This document shows, piece after piece, positions 10,339-21,157 of a stretch of 64,000 bases of DNA. Numbering within the stretch: the first letter of the stretch is position 1; each line of letters begins with the position of its first letter. This DNA is from JACXTP01 sp963789555 (GTDB lineage Archaea; Thermoplasmatota; Thermoplasmata; Methanomassiliicoccales; UBA472), in contig CAWBKY010000006.1 in NCBI GenBank assembly GCA_963789555.1, positions 62,001-126,000 of the forward strand, in the 5' to 3' direction. A model generated the notes under the pieces. It searched no databases. It had not been told where the DNA came from and was given only the letters and a program-made list of their open reading frames with translations. Both the position numbers and the translations under genes were made by a program.

Positions 10339-11022
10339 CAGGCCGCCACCTCCTTGCCGCTGGTATCGACCTCATCTTTTCTTCCGATCTGCATCTTCAA
10401 TGACTCGGGGGAGACCTTGCTCAGGAAGGCCACGATCCCGGTGGTTATGATCCCCTCACCGATTCCGATGACCGCGTGCCAGGCCATCATGGACGGTATC
10501 GCGATGATGCCCTCGATGCCATAGTCGCCCCCGGAAAGGTCGTAGCTGAACGCCAACTGCAGAGCGCAGGCGGTGGCGGTGAGGAAGACCGCCATCCAAG
10601 ACGCTGTGAAGGTGGCGGTGTATTGCCCTCGTCCCTTACAGGGCCCAGAGCACCGCTGCCGTGGCGATGGGAGCGATGACCGCCATGTTAAGCAGGTTCA
10701 GACCTAGGGCGGTCAGACCGCCGTCGCCGAAGACCAGGCATTGGATGACCAGTATGACCGTCATGACCACCACTGAGCCATAGACCCCAAGCAGAATGCA
10801 CGCCAATGTTGCGCCGATGAGGTGCCCGGTGGTCCCTCCACCCACGGGGAAGTTCAACATCTGGGCGATGAAGATTCCGGCGGCAAGGACCGCCATGAAC
10901 GGGACGGTCTTCTCATCGATGGTCTTGGAGACCTTGTAGACGGCATAGGCCACCACCGGCAAGGCGATGAGCCATCCGATGACCAGCACAGTTGGGTCCA
11001 TCAATCCGTCCGGAATGTGCAC
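10338..11022 (-). CDS. cbiM: Ni/Co ECF transporter substrate-capture protein CbiM
   Basis: About 227 residues after correcting one break near 10640. It starts with GTG and the diagnostic MHIPDGLMDP, whose N-terminal amine and His2 coordinate the metal in CbiM/NikM proteins. It continues through FPVGGGTTGHLIGATL, a conserved metal-channel segment, and helices to a C-terminal HAVIGIGEGIITTG block, also a family hallmark. A GGAGGAGG Shine-Dalgarno precedes the GTG. It is first in its operon. The promoter region 11023-11142 has a TATA-like CTAAATACC (minus strand) and a NikR-like dyad. The transporter is likely for Ni or Co, and the promoter site argues for Ni. Confidence 0.9.
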
Positions 11023-11110
11023 TCTATTCCTCCTCCCGTAGCAAAAGATTTTCTTCCGTGCTACTCAAGAGTGCCTGCGGTATTTAGACGTTATTACGAT
11101 TAATTAAAAG

Positions 11111-11139
11111 GTGTTACGAAGGAATTGCCAGCGTAGCAC
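11111..11139. promoter_or_regulatory. NikR-like operator upstream of cbiM
   Basis: GTGTTAC-N15-GTAGCAC, an inverted repeat with six of seven half-site bases matching. The pattern GTGTTAC-N14/15-GTAACAC is what I recall for NikR of Geobacter type. It sits between the trpA stop (11143) and cbiM, about 90-117 bases before the cbiM start and upstream of its TATA element. No NikR gene is in this window. Confidence 0.55.
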
Positions 11140-11142
11140 TGT

Positions 11143-11934
11143 TCAACGACATTCGTCCTTGAGGGACCGCACATAGGCGGACACCTTTCGAGGCCCCTCG
11201 CCCTCCATGATCCGTTTCAATATGGCGCTCCCGACGATGGCCCCGTCCGCGCCGTGGATGCGCAGTTGCTCCACCTGCTCCGGCGTGGATATGCCGAAGC
11301 CCGCCGCAACGGGTAAGGTCCCCGCGCATGCCTTGGTCCGCCGCACCAGCTCGGCCAGGTCCCATCCTGCCCGGTCTCGGTGCCGGTGATGCCCAGCCTG
11401 CTCACGAGATAGAGATATCCGGAGGAGCTCGACGCTATCTGCCTCATCCTGTCGTCAGGCGTCGTGGGCGCCACCAGCTGCACCAGGTCCATACCGTCGC
11501 GGATGGCAGCACTGCCTCAAGTGGTGCGACTCCTCCAATGGCAGGTCGGGCACGATCAGGCCGTCCGCGCCCTTCTGTGCCGCCCTCGGGCGTGAACTCC
11601 GATTCGCCCATGCGGAATATGGGGTTGTAGTAGCCCATCAGGACGATGGGCGCCTCGGTGCGGGAGCGTACCTCCGCCACCAGGTCGAGCACGCCCTTCG
11701 GCCTCATGCCCCCGCGCAGGGCGGCGTCCGAGGTGGCCTGGATGACCGGTCCGTCCGCCACCGGGTCCGAGAAAGGTATGCCCACCTCGATCATGTCCGC
11801 CCCCCCCTCCAGGCAGGCCATGCATGTACTCGATGCTCCTGGCCCGGTCCGGGTAGCCGGCGGTGAGGTAGCAGATCAACGCCATCTGGCCCTTGCTTCG
11901 CAATCGATGCAAATCCATCGGATATCCTGCTCAT
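11143..11934 (-). CDS. trpA: Tryptophan synthase alpha chain
   Basis: Last gene of the trp operon, about 262 residues. I take the start as MSRISDGFASIAKQG at 11934, overlapping the trpB stop by one base (TGATG), because this matches the usual TrpA N-terminus. A surplus C in GGGCC near 11897 then shifts the frame into QMALICYLTAGYP. Landmarks follow: the catalytic Glu in DMIEVGIPFSDPVADGP, VLMGYYNPI with the region of the catalytic Asp, YLVSRLGITGTE and the phosphate-binding GFGIS near the C-terminus. Further breaks near 11822, 11585, 11505 and 11370 make this one of the most interrupted genes here. It cleaves indole-3-glycerol phosphate to indole for TrpB. Confidence 0.88.
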
Positions 11935-13110
11935 CAGATCATCCCCAGCGCGTACACGGTCTCCAGGTCCTTGTCCCCCCGACCCGAGATGGTGATCACC
12001 ACGGTCTCGTCCATGGGCCATGGCCTTGGCCCGCTCCATGCCCGCATGCACCGCGTGGGCCGATTCCAACGCCGGGATGATGCCCTCCACCTGGGACAGG
12101 GTGCGGAACGCCTCCAGCGCCTCTGAATCGGTGACAGCGCAATACTCCGCCCGCTTGATGTCCTTGAGCAAGGCATGCTGCGGACCTACACCGGGATAGT
12201 CGAGGCCAGGGGCGATGCTGTGCGCCTCCTTCACCATGCCGTCCTCGTCCTGGAGCAGATAGGACTTGCATCCCTGCAGCACACCGACCTCGCCGGCGGT
12301 CAGGGTGGCCGAGTGCATGCCCGTCTCCAGACCTTTCCCGGCCGCTTCCGCTCCTAATAGGCCGACCTTCTTGTCCCTGAGGAACGGGTAGAAGGTGCCG
12401 ATGGCGTTGCTGCCGCCGCCCACGCAGGCCACCAGCAGGTCCGGCAGACACCCTTCCTGTCTCCTCATCTGGACCTTGATCTCCTTGCCGATGACGCTCT
12501 GGAAGTCCCGCACCATGGTCGGGTAGGGGTGCGGCCCGGCCGCCGTGCCCAGCAGGTAGTGGGTGTGACCCACGCTCGCGGTCCAGTCCCGGAACGCCTC
12601 GTTGATGGCGTCCTTGAGGGTCCTCGTCCCTATCTTCACCTCGTTCACCTTGGCCCCCATCAGGCGCATGCGGAAGACGTTCATGCGCTGACGCCTCACG
12701 TCCTCCTCGCCCATGTAGATCTCCGCCTCCAGGCCCAGCACCGCCGCCGCCATGGCCGTGGCCGTGCCATGCTGCCCCGCGCCGGTCTCGGCGATGAGCC
12801 TGGTCTTGCCCATGCCCTTGGCCAGCAGCGCCTGTCCCATGACGTTGTTGAACTTATGCGCGCCGCCATGGCAAAGGTCCTCCCGCTTGAGGAAGATCCT
12901 CGCCCCGCCGCAGCGCTCCGTGAGGTTGCGGGCGAAGTATAACGGGGTCGGTCGACCGCCATAATGCTGGTTGTACCAGGCCAGCTCCCTCTGGAAATCC
13001 CGGTCCTTCTTGCTCCGACGATATGCCGTCTCCAGCTCCTGCAATGCTGGCATCAGCGTCTCCGGGACGAACTGTCCTCCATACTCCCCGAACCTTCCCT
13101 TCCTCATCAT
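11934..13110 (-). CDS. trpB: Tryptophan synthase beta chain
   Basis: About 391 residues, nearly intact with a single break near 12012. It is a TrpB1-type enzyme: GRFGEYGGQFVPETLMPAL at the start, the PLP Lys in LCHGGAHKFNN (HKFNN, usually HKINN), ETGAGQHG, CVGGGSNAIGTF for phosphate binding, and the LDYPGVGPQH segment. It condenses indole with serine in the alpha2beta2 complex with TrpA. The start region overlaps the trpF stop. Met codons at 13110 and 13107 both fit; I use 13110. The HKFNN variant is worth noting but lies next to, not at, the PLP lysine. Confidence 0.92.
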
Positions 13111-13731
13111 CTCACGCTCCATGCCCTCATCACGAACCGTTCTATCTCCTGTGCCGACTTCCATCCGTCCCGCTCCACGCCGGTGGACACGTCCACCACC
13201 TCCGGTACGACCGTGCGGATGGCCTCGACCACGTTGCTCGGGCTCAGACCGCCCGCCAGCACGCATCCTTGCGGAGCGACCTCGTCCCTGACGCTGCGGC
13301 TGAGCTTCCAGTCATGCACCTTTCCTGTGCCTCCCCCCTCTCGCTAGGGGTGTCCAGCACTATCCTGTCACAACGATCGCCCATGCGGGACAGCAGTCCC
13401 AGGTCCAGTGGTTCCAGCAACTGGGAATAGCGCCCACAGGTCCGAGCCCAGCTCCATCCGCAACCGATCCATTTCCGTCTCTGGCAGAACGGTGTTCAGC
13501 TGCACCACGTTCGGTTCGAGCAACCCCGCCAATCGCAGCAAGCGGTCCACGTCCTTGCAGGTCGTCACCATCACCTTGCGGTTGCAGGTGAGGTGCCATC
13601 AGTTCCTTGGCCCGGTCCGGCTGCAACCTTCTTTTCGAATCGGCCTCCACCACGAATCCGAGGAAGTCGGCGCAGCTGGCCGCCTCCAGTTCCGATTCCG
13701 AGCGCAGGCCGCAGATCTTCACCAAGGTCAT
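13107..13731 (-). CDS. trpF: Phosphoribosylanthranilate isomerase
   Basis: About 207 residues after correcting breaks near 13575, 13425 and 13325. The start MTLVKICGLRSESELE carries the catalytic Cys of the KICG motif, GFVVEADSKRRL follows, then VVQLNT, and the C-terminal phosphate-binding AGGLSPSNV and VDVSTGVERDGWK complete the (beta-alpha)8 pattern. The start ATG overlaps the trpC stop by four bases, and its own stop overlaps trpB. It carries out the Amadori rearrangement in the third step from anthranilate. Confidence 0.88.
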
Positions 13732-14518
13732 CGGTCCACCTCCAGCGTCCTCAGCGCCGCGCCGGGTCCAGCTCGCTCGAAAGGCACTTGCCCACCAGCA
13801 CCGCGCTCGCCCCTGCGGACCTCAATTGCGTCCACCTCATCCCGTTCGGAGATGCCGCTCATCACTATGACCGGTCGGCCGGATCATCGTTGACCAAAGG
13901 CAGCAGGCGCAGCCCGTCCCCTGGTCCACCCGCATGGTGCGCAGGTCGCGCTGGTTGATGCCCAATGAGATCGGCCTCGCTCTCCATGGCCAGCCGCATG
14001 TCCGGTTCGGAATGGGCCTCCAGGACCACCTCCAGCCCGAGGAAGTGGGCGAGGTCGATGAGGCCGTCCCGGTCCAGCTCCGGTCGGTCGGAGAAGACCT
14101 CCTGGATCAGCAGCACGGCATCGGCCCTGAAGCGCGACGCCGCCCTGACCTGGCTCTCGTCCACCACGAAGTCCTTCATCAGGACAGGGAATGTCTGCCG
14201 TCCTCGCAGGCCAGGAGATGGCGCAGGTCGCCGGCGAACCGGGTGGGCTCGGTGAGCACGGAAAGGGCGGCCGCGCCCCCCGTCAATGTAGGACACTGAC
14301 CAGATCGGAAGGTGAGGCGGAGGAAGATGCTACCGTCCACCGGGGTGGAGAGCTTGACCTCGGCGATGATGGGGAAGGTGGGATGTGACGTCAAGGCCCC
14401 TTCGAAGGAGGACCGGCGTCCGCGACGCCCTGCCTGGGAGCAGGCGTTGTAATACCCTTGCTCGATGAGATGGAAGGCGTTGTCCACCAGGTCGTCCAAT
14501 GTGATGATCGCTGTTCAT
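13728..14518 (-). CDS. trpC: Indole-3-glycerol phosphate synthase
   Basis: About 262 residues in several frame segments. I place the start at 14518 (MNSDHH, then LDDLVDNAFHLIEQG), overlapping the trpD stop (ATGA). Family landmarks are IIAEVKLSTPVDG (usually E-x-K-x-x-S-P), LSVLTEPTRFAGD, VLMKDFVVDESQV with the catalytic Lys, LLIQEVFSDRPEL, VVLEAHSEPD, INQRDLRTM and a C-terminal MSGISERDEVD with ALVGKCL-like phosphate binding. Breaks near 14505, 14300, 14200, 13960 and 13825 are all bridged by conserved residues. The enzyme closes the indole ring. Confidence 0.85.
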
Positions 14519-15520
14519 CGTCCTCCCTCCCTGCTTCCTTCTATCAGCGACCTGCAGCTTCTCCAGGGCGGCACCGGATGAGAGGCTCTCCCTGGCCAGC
14601 TCCAAACCGTGCCCCAGGTCCTTGGCCCGGCCGAACACCTTCAAGGCGGCGGCGGAATTCAGCGCCACCATGTCGGAGAGGGGGGAGGGGTTGCCCGAGA
14701 GCACATCCATGGCCATGGTTGCCGCACGGTCAGGCGGCATCTCCCTAACTGAACCTGCGGCGGGACTCGGGATCGAATAGGTGGCTGGGTCTATCGTCGA
14801 TTCATGTTCCTGACCGCACCTGACCTCCACCATGACGGATGTCCCTAGGGTGGACAGCTCGTCCATGCCGGGATGGCCATGGACCAGGGCCGCCCTCTCC
14901 ACGCCGATGCTACGGCAGTAATGAAGGGACGATCTCGAGCAGGCGGGGATCGGCCACGCCCATAAGCTGCCTGCGCTCGGTCGCGGACCGGATTGAGGAG
15001 GGGCCCGAGGACATTGAACAATGGTTCGGCGGCGCAGCTCCTTCCTCACTGGCGCGACGTGCCTCAAGCGCAGGATGGTAGGTCGGCGCGTACAGGAAGG
15101 TGATGCCGTGCCGGTCGAGGAGGCGGCCGGCGGTCTGCGGGGACATCATCGATGTCCACCCCGAGCTGGGCCATCAGGTCGGCGCTGCCGCAGATGCCAT
15201 TGGCGGAACGGTTGCCGTGCTTGGCCACCGGGACGCCGCAGCCGGCCACCACGAAGGAGGCCACGGTGGAGACGTTGAAGGTGCGGAAGGACGCCCCGCC
15301 GGTGCCGCAGAGGTCCATGACCGCCGCGTGCCTGGTGTAGACCGGGACGGAGCGGGCGCGGAAGGCCTGGGCGAAGGCGAGCAGGTCGGGGCCGCTCTCG
15401 CCCGTCTCCGCCAGTCGCAACAGTGTGCGGCGCATCGATTCTGCCGAGGCCGTGCCATCCGCCATATGCTCGGCGATGGTGGAAATGTCCTCGTTCAGCT
15501 TGCAGGCATGATACAGACAT
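14515..15520 (-). CDS. trpD: Anthranilate phosphoribosyltransferase
   Basis: About 335 residues. Conserved elements are LNEDISTIAEHMADG at the start, MDLCGTGGASFRTFNVST with the PRPP-binding glycine-rich loop, VAKHGNRSANGICGSADL, ITFLYAPTYHPAL, and GVERAALVHGHPGMDEL in the C-terminal domain. Breaks lie near 15510, 15150, 14935 and 14530. It transfers phosphoribosyl from PRPP to anthranilate. The corrected end REGGR* overlaps the trpC start. Only five bases separate its start from the trpG stop, so the block is clearly cotranscribed. Confidence 0.86.
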
Positions 15521-15525
15521 GGCGT

Positions 15526-16107
15526 TCACCTCAATGTGTCGAGGAAATTGGCCAGGAGAGCGCTTCCCGGAGGGCGTGAGCACCGATTCGGGATGGAACT
15601 GCACCCCGTCGATGGGATAGCGACGATGCCGGACGGCCATGATGGTGCCGTCCTCGCATCTCGCTGAGATCTGCAGCTCGGAATCCGGCAGGTCCGTCGC
15701 CACCAACGAGTGGTACCGGCCCACCGTCATCGGGTCCTCCAGTCCGGAGAATATGCCCTTGCCGTCATGGTGGATGATGCTGGTCTTGCCATGCACCGGG
15801 ACCGCGCCCTTGACCACCTTGCCCCCGAAGCAGGTGGCTATGCCTTGATGGCCCAGGCAGACGCCGAGCGTGGGGGTGCTGGGCGACAGCTCCACCAGGA
15901 CCTCGCGGCACACCCCGAAGTCGCGGGCGTTGTCCGGGATGGCCTGGACCAGGGGAGAGCACGATGCCGTCCGCATCCATCTTCCTGATGGCCTCCAGGG
16001 AGATGGCAGTCATTTCGGACCACCTGGCAACGTGCGCCCAGCTCGCCCAGGTACTGCTTCAGGTTGTAGACGAACGAGTCGTAGTTGTCGATGATGAGGA
16101 CGTTCAT
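15526..16107 (-). CDS. trpG: Anthranilate synthase component II (glutamine amidotransferase)
   Basis: About 193 residues with breaks near 16010, 15960 and 15560. The start MNVLIIDNYDSFVYNL is typical of TrpG/PabA. The triad region shows the nucleophile in TLGVCLGHQGIA (usual GVCLGHQ), HGKTSIIHHDG, YHSLVA and the catalytic His/Glu in DGVQFHPESVLT. It supplies ammonia from glutamine to TrpE. Its ATG overlaps the trpE stop (ATGA). PabA function cannot be excluded from sequence, but the trp context makes TrpG most likely. Confidence 0.9.
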
Positions 16108-17471
16108 ACCCTCGCCCCCGTGACGGGGCATCTGCCCAACGCCGCCTTCAGCGCGCCCGAGCTTGCCCTCGGTCTCGTGATATTCCTTGGTCGGGTCGGA
16201 ATCATAGACGATGCCGGCGCCGGCCTGGAAGCGGATTCGGCCGGGACTGACGAAGGCGGAGCGGATGGCGATGGCCGAGTCCAGGTCGCCGTTGAGGGAG
16301 AGGTAGCCGACCGATCCGGCGTAAGGTCCTCTCGGCCTGCCCTCCAGCTCGGCGATTATCTCCATGGCGCGCGGTTTCGGCGCCCCGGAGACGGTGCCGG
16401 CCGGGAAGCAGGCGCAGAAGGCGTCCAAGGCGTCCTTGTCCCGCGTCCAAGGTGCCCTGCACCTTGGAGACCAGATGCTGCACGTGGCTGAACTCCTCCA
16501 CCTGCATGTACTCCGCCACGTGAACGCTGCCCTCCTCGCACACCTTGCCCAGGTCGTTGCGGGCCAGGTCGACGAGCATGGCATGCTCCGCCCGCTCCTT
16601 CTCATCGCCCTGCATCTCCTCCTTCAAGGCCCTGCGCTCCCGCATGGTGGCGCCGATGGGCCTGGTGCCGGCGATGGGGTAGGTGATGACCTCGTCCCTC
16701 TTCACCGTGACCAAGGTCTCCGGGCTGGAGCCCAGCACCTTGCGCTCGCCGAAGTCGAGATAGAACATGTAGGGGGAGGGATTGACCTGGCGGAGGGCCT
16801 CGTAAAGCGATAGGGGGTCGCCAGCGAACTCCATCTCCTTCTGGCGGGACACGACCACCTGGAACGCCTCACCGTCGGAGATCCTCTGCTTGGCCAATGA
16901 GACGTTCCGTTCGTAATCATGGCGCGGGTCCAGGTCCGTGGTCTTGCCGGCCAGGAAGGCCTCTCCCCCCTCTGGGGCGACCTCCTTGTCGAGGATGCGG
17001 CGCAGGTTGTCGCAGCCGTCCACCGACAGGTAGTGGCATTGGAAACGCGAGTGGTCATAGACCACCGCCTCCTTGTAGAACCCCAGCTCGTAGTCTGGGA
17101 ACGAATCGTCGCGGAGGAAGGGCGTCTTCTTCTCAAGGTAGCGTGCGAACTCGAAGGAGAAGTAACCGACCAGTCCGCCCATGAACGGGAAGCGGCGGTC
17201 ATCGATGTGGTTCTGCTTGATGACCTCTCGCATGGCCTCCACCGGGTCGTCGCAGTGAGAAGGTGCGCCCGAAACCCTGGCCATCCTCGCAACGGAGCAC
17301 GAACTTGGGGCAGCAGCCTATGAAGGAATATGAGACGGTCCGCTCCGCTCCCACCGCGCTCTCCAGCAGGAAGGAGGAACGGGCCTGCTTGGAGATGCGT
17401 CGGTAGAGCTCCATCGGCGGGGAGGTGATGGGGAGAGGTTCGACGGTGATCCTTGAGGAGCCTTCTGTCAT
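16104..17471 (-). CDS. trpE: Anthranilate synthase component I
   Basis: First gene of trpEGDCFBA, about 455 residues. The N-terminal domain carries RSSFLLESAVG, the LLES element involved in Trp feedback inhibition in this family. The chorismate-binding domain shows SDGEAFQVVVSRQ, PSPYMFYLDFG, YPIAGTRPIGA, LVDLARNDLGKVCEEGSV, FPAGTVSGAPKPRAMEII and a C-terminal QAGAGIVYDSDP. Breaks lie near 17265, 16440 and 16160. I place the start at the ATG at 17471 because a TATA box about 25 bases upstream predicts transcription starting there. Two in-frame ATGs at 17486 and 17489 are possible. The corrected C-terminus ends PVTGARV. Confidence 0.9.
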
Positions 17472-17479
17472 ATGCTTAG

Positions 17480-17501
17480 TGTACATCATTGACTATATTT
17501 A
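17480..17501 (-). promoter_or_regulatory. trp operon promoter with TGTACA box
   Basis: On the minus strand a TATA element (TTAAATATA, 17493-17501) lies about 25 bases before the proposed leaderless trpE start at 17471. Between them is the palindrome TGTACA (17480-17485), the same hexamer as the TRP box bound by the TrpY repressor of Methanothermobacter. The position between TATA and the transcript start suits repression. No trpY gene is visible in the window, and a single hexamer can occur by chance. Confidence 0.5.
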
Positions 17502-17678
17502 ATCATTGTTGTATATTATTGTTCATTAAAATGTGAGAAATGGGGGAATGAGGGCACACCGTATTTTCAATGAAGGAGGATTATTTTTTAACAATGGTTA
17601 GAACAACCAGATTTATATCATCCGAAAGTCGATTGTCCAGAATTACTTGTCGTTTGGAAGTAATTCGAGATCGAAACG

Positions 17679-20600
17679 ATGAGCTATGGGGGGGGGGTTA
17701 GCATCAATCTGTTCCGACGATTAGGCAGGTTCATCAATCGCCATAAGAAATTGGTCATCGTCACTTGGATCATCGTCTTTCTGCTTTCGATCCCGATGGC
17801 ATCGATGGTCTTAGACGCAGTGGATTACACGTTCGCCACCGGGGGCACCGAGGACCTGGAAGCGGTGGAGGCACAGGTGTACATCAACGAGAACTTCGGC
17901 TCCTCTGGTTCAGGAAACACTGGAAGCATCATCCTGATCGATTCCGATCCGGAGCACATCTTCGACCAGGACATCAAGTCCGCTATTTTCAATCTGACAG
18001 ATAGGATAGAACAGGGCTCCATCGGACGGCACCTTCGAGTTCAATGTCTCCGTCACAAGCATTTACACCGCCTTGTACGACTACTCTGTGATCTACATCA
18101 TGCAGATGGCGCCCCTGTACGCGTTGGGCTCGAACCTATCGGTCGCCATCCCCGTCTACCTCTTCGACGTGCCCTTGGCTTACTGGCAGTCATTCAACGA
18201 CACCGAGGACGTCCTGCTCATGGAGTACGGTGTCCCCGATACTTATTACGCGAACTGGTTGAATCGAGAATGCCAGCGGCGGCACCATCGTGGAGATAGA
18301 TGACCGAGCGTACGAAGCTGACAGTGGAATCGATCCAAGAGAACATCTCCGCCCGGCCTGGACTGAACGACACCGAGGCCACTGCACTTTGGCTATACTT
18401 CGATTATTTCACCGACGCTTGGAATCGACCTCATCCAACCCAGTTCTCACCAACAACCCCACCGCCCGATTACAAAAGGCCATGTTCGAAGGCTACACCG
18501 GCTTCATCGAGGACCCTTATATCGTGGCCCAAGGCGACCTCTTCCGCCTCTATCTCACCGTGGTCCATGAGAGCTTCGACCTGACCAACTACCAGGACTT
18601 CCACCGCATCTCCTACTTCAACGATGTCATATTCCAGGGCATCTTCCAAGCGATGATCTCCCTGCTTCCTGACGGATATCAGCCGGAGGCCTTGCTCTAC
18701 TACGACACCTTCTATTCCCAATGGAACGCCTCCAGACGTCGTCCCGACCGTGGAGCAGTTCCGGGGCTACACCGACACCGCCGCCGACACCGTCATCGCC
18801 AACGCGGGCCAGGTGGTCAGCGGCCTGGTCCAAACCTATTATTACGACTTGGGATGGGACGATAGGGACAACGCGACCGCCATCGAGGAGCTGACGGTGC
18901 AGTCGATGGCCGAGAGCACGGATACCGCACCCTGGTTGGTGCAGACCATCATGGACCTCGGGGCCAAGCCGGACCAACAGGCGGTGGAAGAATTGTCCGC
19001 CGAGATCGTGGCCAACTCCACGGTGGCCGACTTCCCCATGCTCGTACTACCATTGATACCCCTGGTCTTGGTCGGGGGCCAGAACGAGTCCACGTTGATG
19101 ATGGTGGTCTTTTACCAGGATGGCAAGCCCGTCACTGGGGTTCAGTACGTCGAGACCCTCCGGGAGATGACGGAGGAGGAGTTCGCCGATGTGAACGATG
19201 TGGAACACTACATCACTGGCGTGGACCCGATGACCTATGATTCGATGGAGCAGATGGAGGCGGACCTGGCGATCATCGACCCGGTGGCCATCATCCTCAT
19301 CCTCATCCTCATCGGGCTGTTCTTCAACTCGCTCCTGGCCGCCGGCCTCCCGCCGATCTCGATCGGCATCGCCGTTGGCATCAGTTTTGCGATATTGTTC
19401 CTCATCGCCACCTACATGTTCAGCGTGAACTACTTCGTGATCACCCTGATGATCACGGCCACCTTAGGGGCGGGATGCGACTATTGCATCTTCATGCTCA
19501 GTCGCTACCGGGAGGAACGAAGGAAAGGCAAGACGAAGGAGGAAGCGGTGGAGGAGGCGGTCACCTGGGCCGGGGAGACCGTGACCACCAGTGCCATCAC
19601 GGTCATGATCGGTTTCGGCGCGTTGTTCATCGCCAGCCTGGAGATGGTGATGTCGTTCGGAACATTGGCCATAGGGATATTGCTGGCCTTGCTGGTCGCT
19701 CTGACCTTGATCCCGGCGCTTTTGAGCGTGTTCGGGGACAAGATGTTCTGGCCGGCGAAAAAGATCCGAGAACCTACCAAGATCGGCGTCAGGTACTTCA
19801 CCCATGCCGCCGAATTCTCCATGAAGCATGCCAAGGTGTTGTTGGTGGCGGCGGTGCTGCTTTCCTTGCCGGCCATATATCTGGTGGTGACGACCCCGAC
19901 GTCCTATGACTTCGTGGAGACCATGCCCTCCTGCGAGTCCAAGGAAGGCATGGAGGCCATGGAGGACACCTTCGGGGCGGGCATGATCGACCCGACCACC
20001 ATCGCCCTGAACATGTCCGGCTCGGTGTACCTGGAGAACGGTCAATTCAACATCACGATGCTGGATGCCATCGAATGGATGTCGGCAGCAATATGCCGAG
20101 GTCGCGGGTATAGCGCAGCTCTACAGTCCGACCAGACCGTTCGGCGAACCGATCGATTATGCCAACCTCAGCACGACATACACGGTGGAGGCGGCCCAGC
20201 AGGTGGCTATAATGCATTCCATGGTCGGAAAAGGGAACAATAGTGTCATGATCAACATCATCTTCCAGGAGAACCCCTTCAGCGATGATGCTATGGACAG
20301 CATCCTGGAGATGCGGGACATCGCGGCGTCCGCACCGGACGTGGAGCCGTTGATCGAAATGGTCTATGTGGGCGGGGGCACGGCTTTGATGTACGACTTC
20401 GCCTCGACCATGAGCATCGACTTCGAGCGCATCATCGCCCTCGCCATCATCCTGATCTACATCGTCCTGATGTTCGTGCTGGGTTCGGTCCTGAACCCGC
20501 TGCGGTCGATATTGACCATCCTCCTCTCCATCTTCTGGACGTTGGCCATCACCAGCTTGGTGTTCCAGTGGACCATGGACATGTACCTCAATTTCCAGGT

Positions 20601-21157
20601 CCCTCTCATCCTGATAGTGGTGTGCCTCGGGTTGGGCATGGACTATGACATTTTGCTGTCCACGCGCATCCGGGAGGAGGTGCACAAGGGCATGAGCACC
20701 AACGAAGCCATCAAGCACAGCTTGCTGGAGACGGGGGGCATAATCACCGCCTGCGGCGTGCATCATGGCCTCCGCCTTCGGTTCGATGGTGCTCACGGGC
20801 AACCCCATGCTCATGCAGTTCGGCCTGGCATTGATGTTGGCGATCCTGCTCGACGCCACTGTGGTGAGGACGTACCTGGTGCCGGCCATCATGTCCCTGC
20901 TCGGCAAGTGGAACTGGTGGGCGCCCAAGTGGATCCAGAGGAAGAGCGCGGAGGACGTGGCCGAAAAAGCGGGGGAGAAAAGGGCTGAACTCCTCCCACT
21001 TCCAGACCATATGACGGACAGAGCTGGTTCAGCGGCGAGCCTGCAACGAGCTGACCATGAGGGTCCAGACGACTTTGAGGCCCTGTGGTCGGGGTCTCTT
21101 GTTACGACAGTAGCACCTGAACGCCCAAGGCCATCACCACGATGTTCCCCAGGATGA
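17679..21157 (+). CDS. MMPL/RND-family exporter (frameshifted)
   Basis: A long RND-type membrane protein of roughly 1100 residues. It starts MSYGGGVSINLFRRLG with an N-terminal helix (LVIVTWIIVFLLSIPMA), followed by a large extracytoplasmic domain, then a first MMPL bundle (IILILILIGLFF, ATLGAGCDYCIFMLSRYREE), a second extracytoplasmic domain and a second bundle (LVFQWTMDMYL, VCLGLGMDYDILLSTRIREE, LDATVVRTYLVPAIM). Breaks near 18020, 18270, 18430, 18735, 20085 and 20755 interrupt it. The true end is unclear: the last conserved frame stays open to 21157, but a small indel would end it near 20988. It may export lipids or drugs. A G10 tract sits at codons 3-7. A TATA-like TTTATATC lies about 60 bases upstream. 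Confidence 0.8.
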
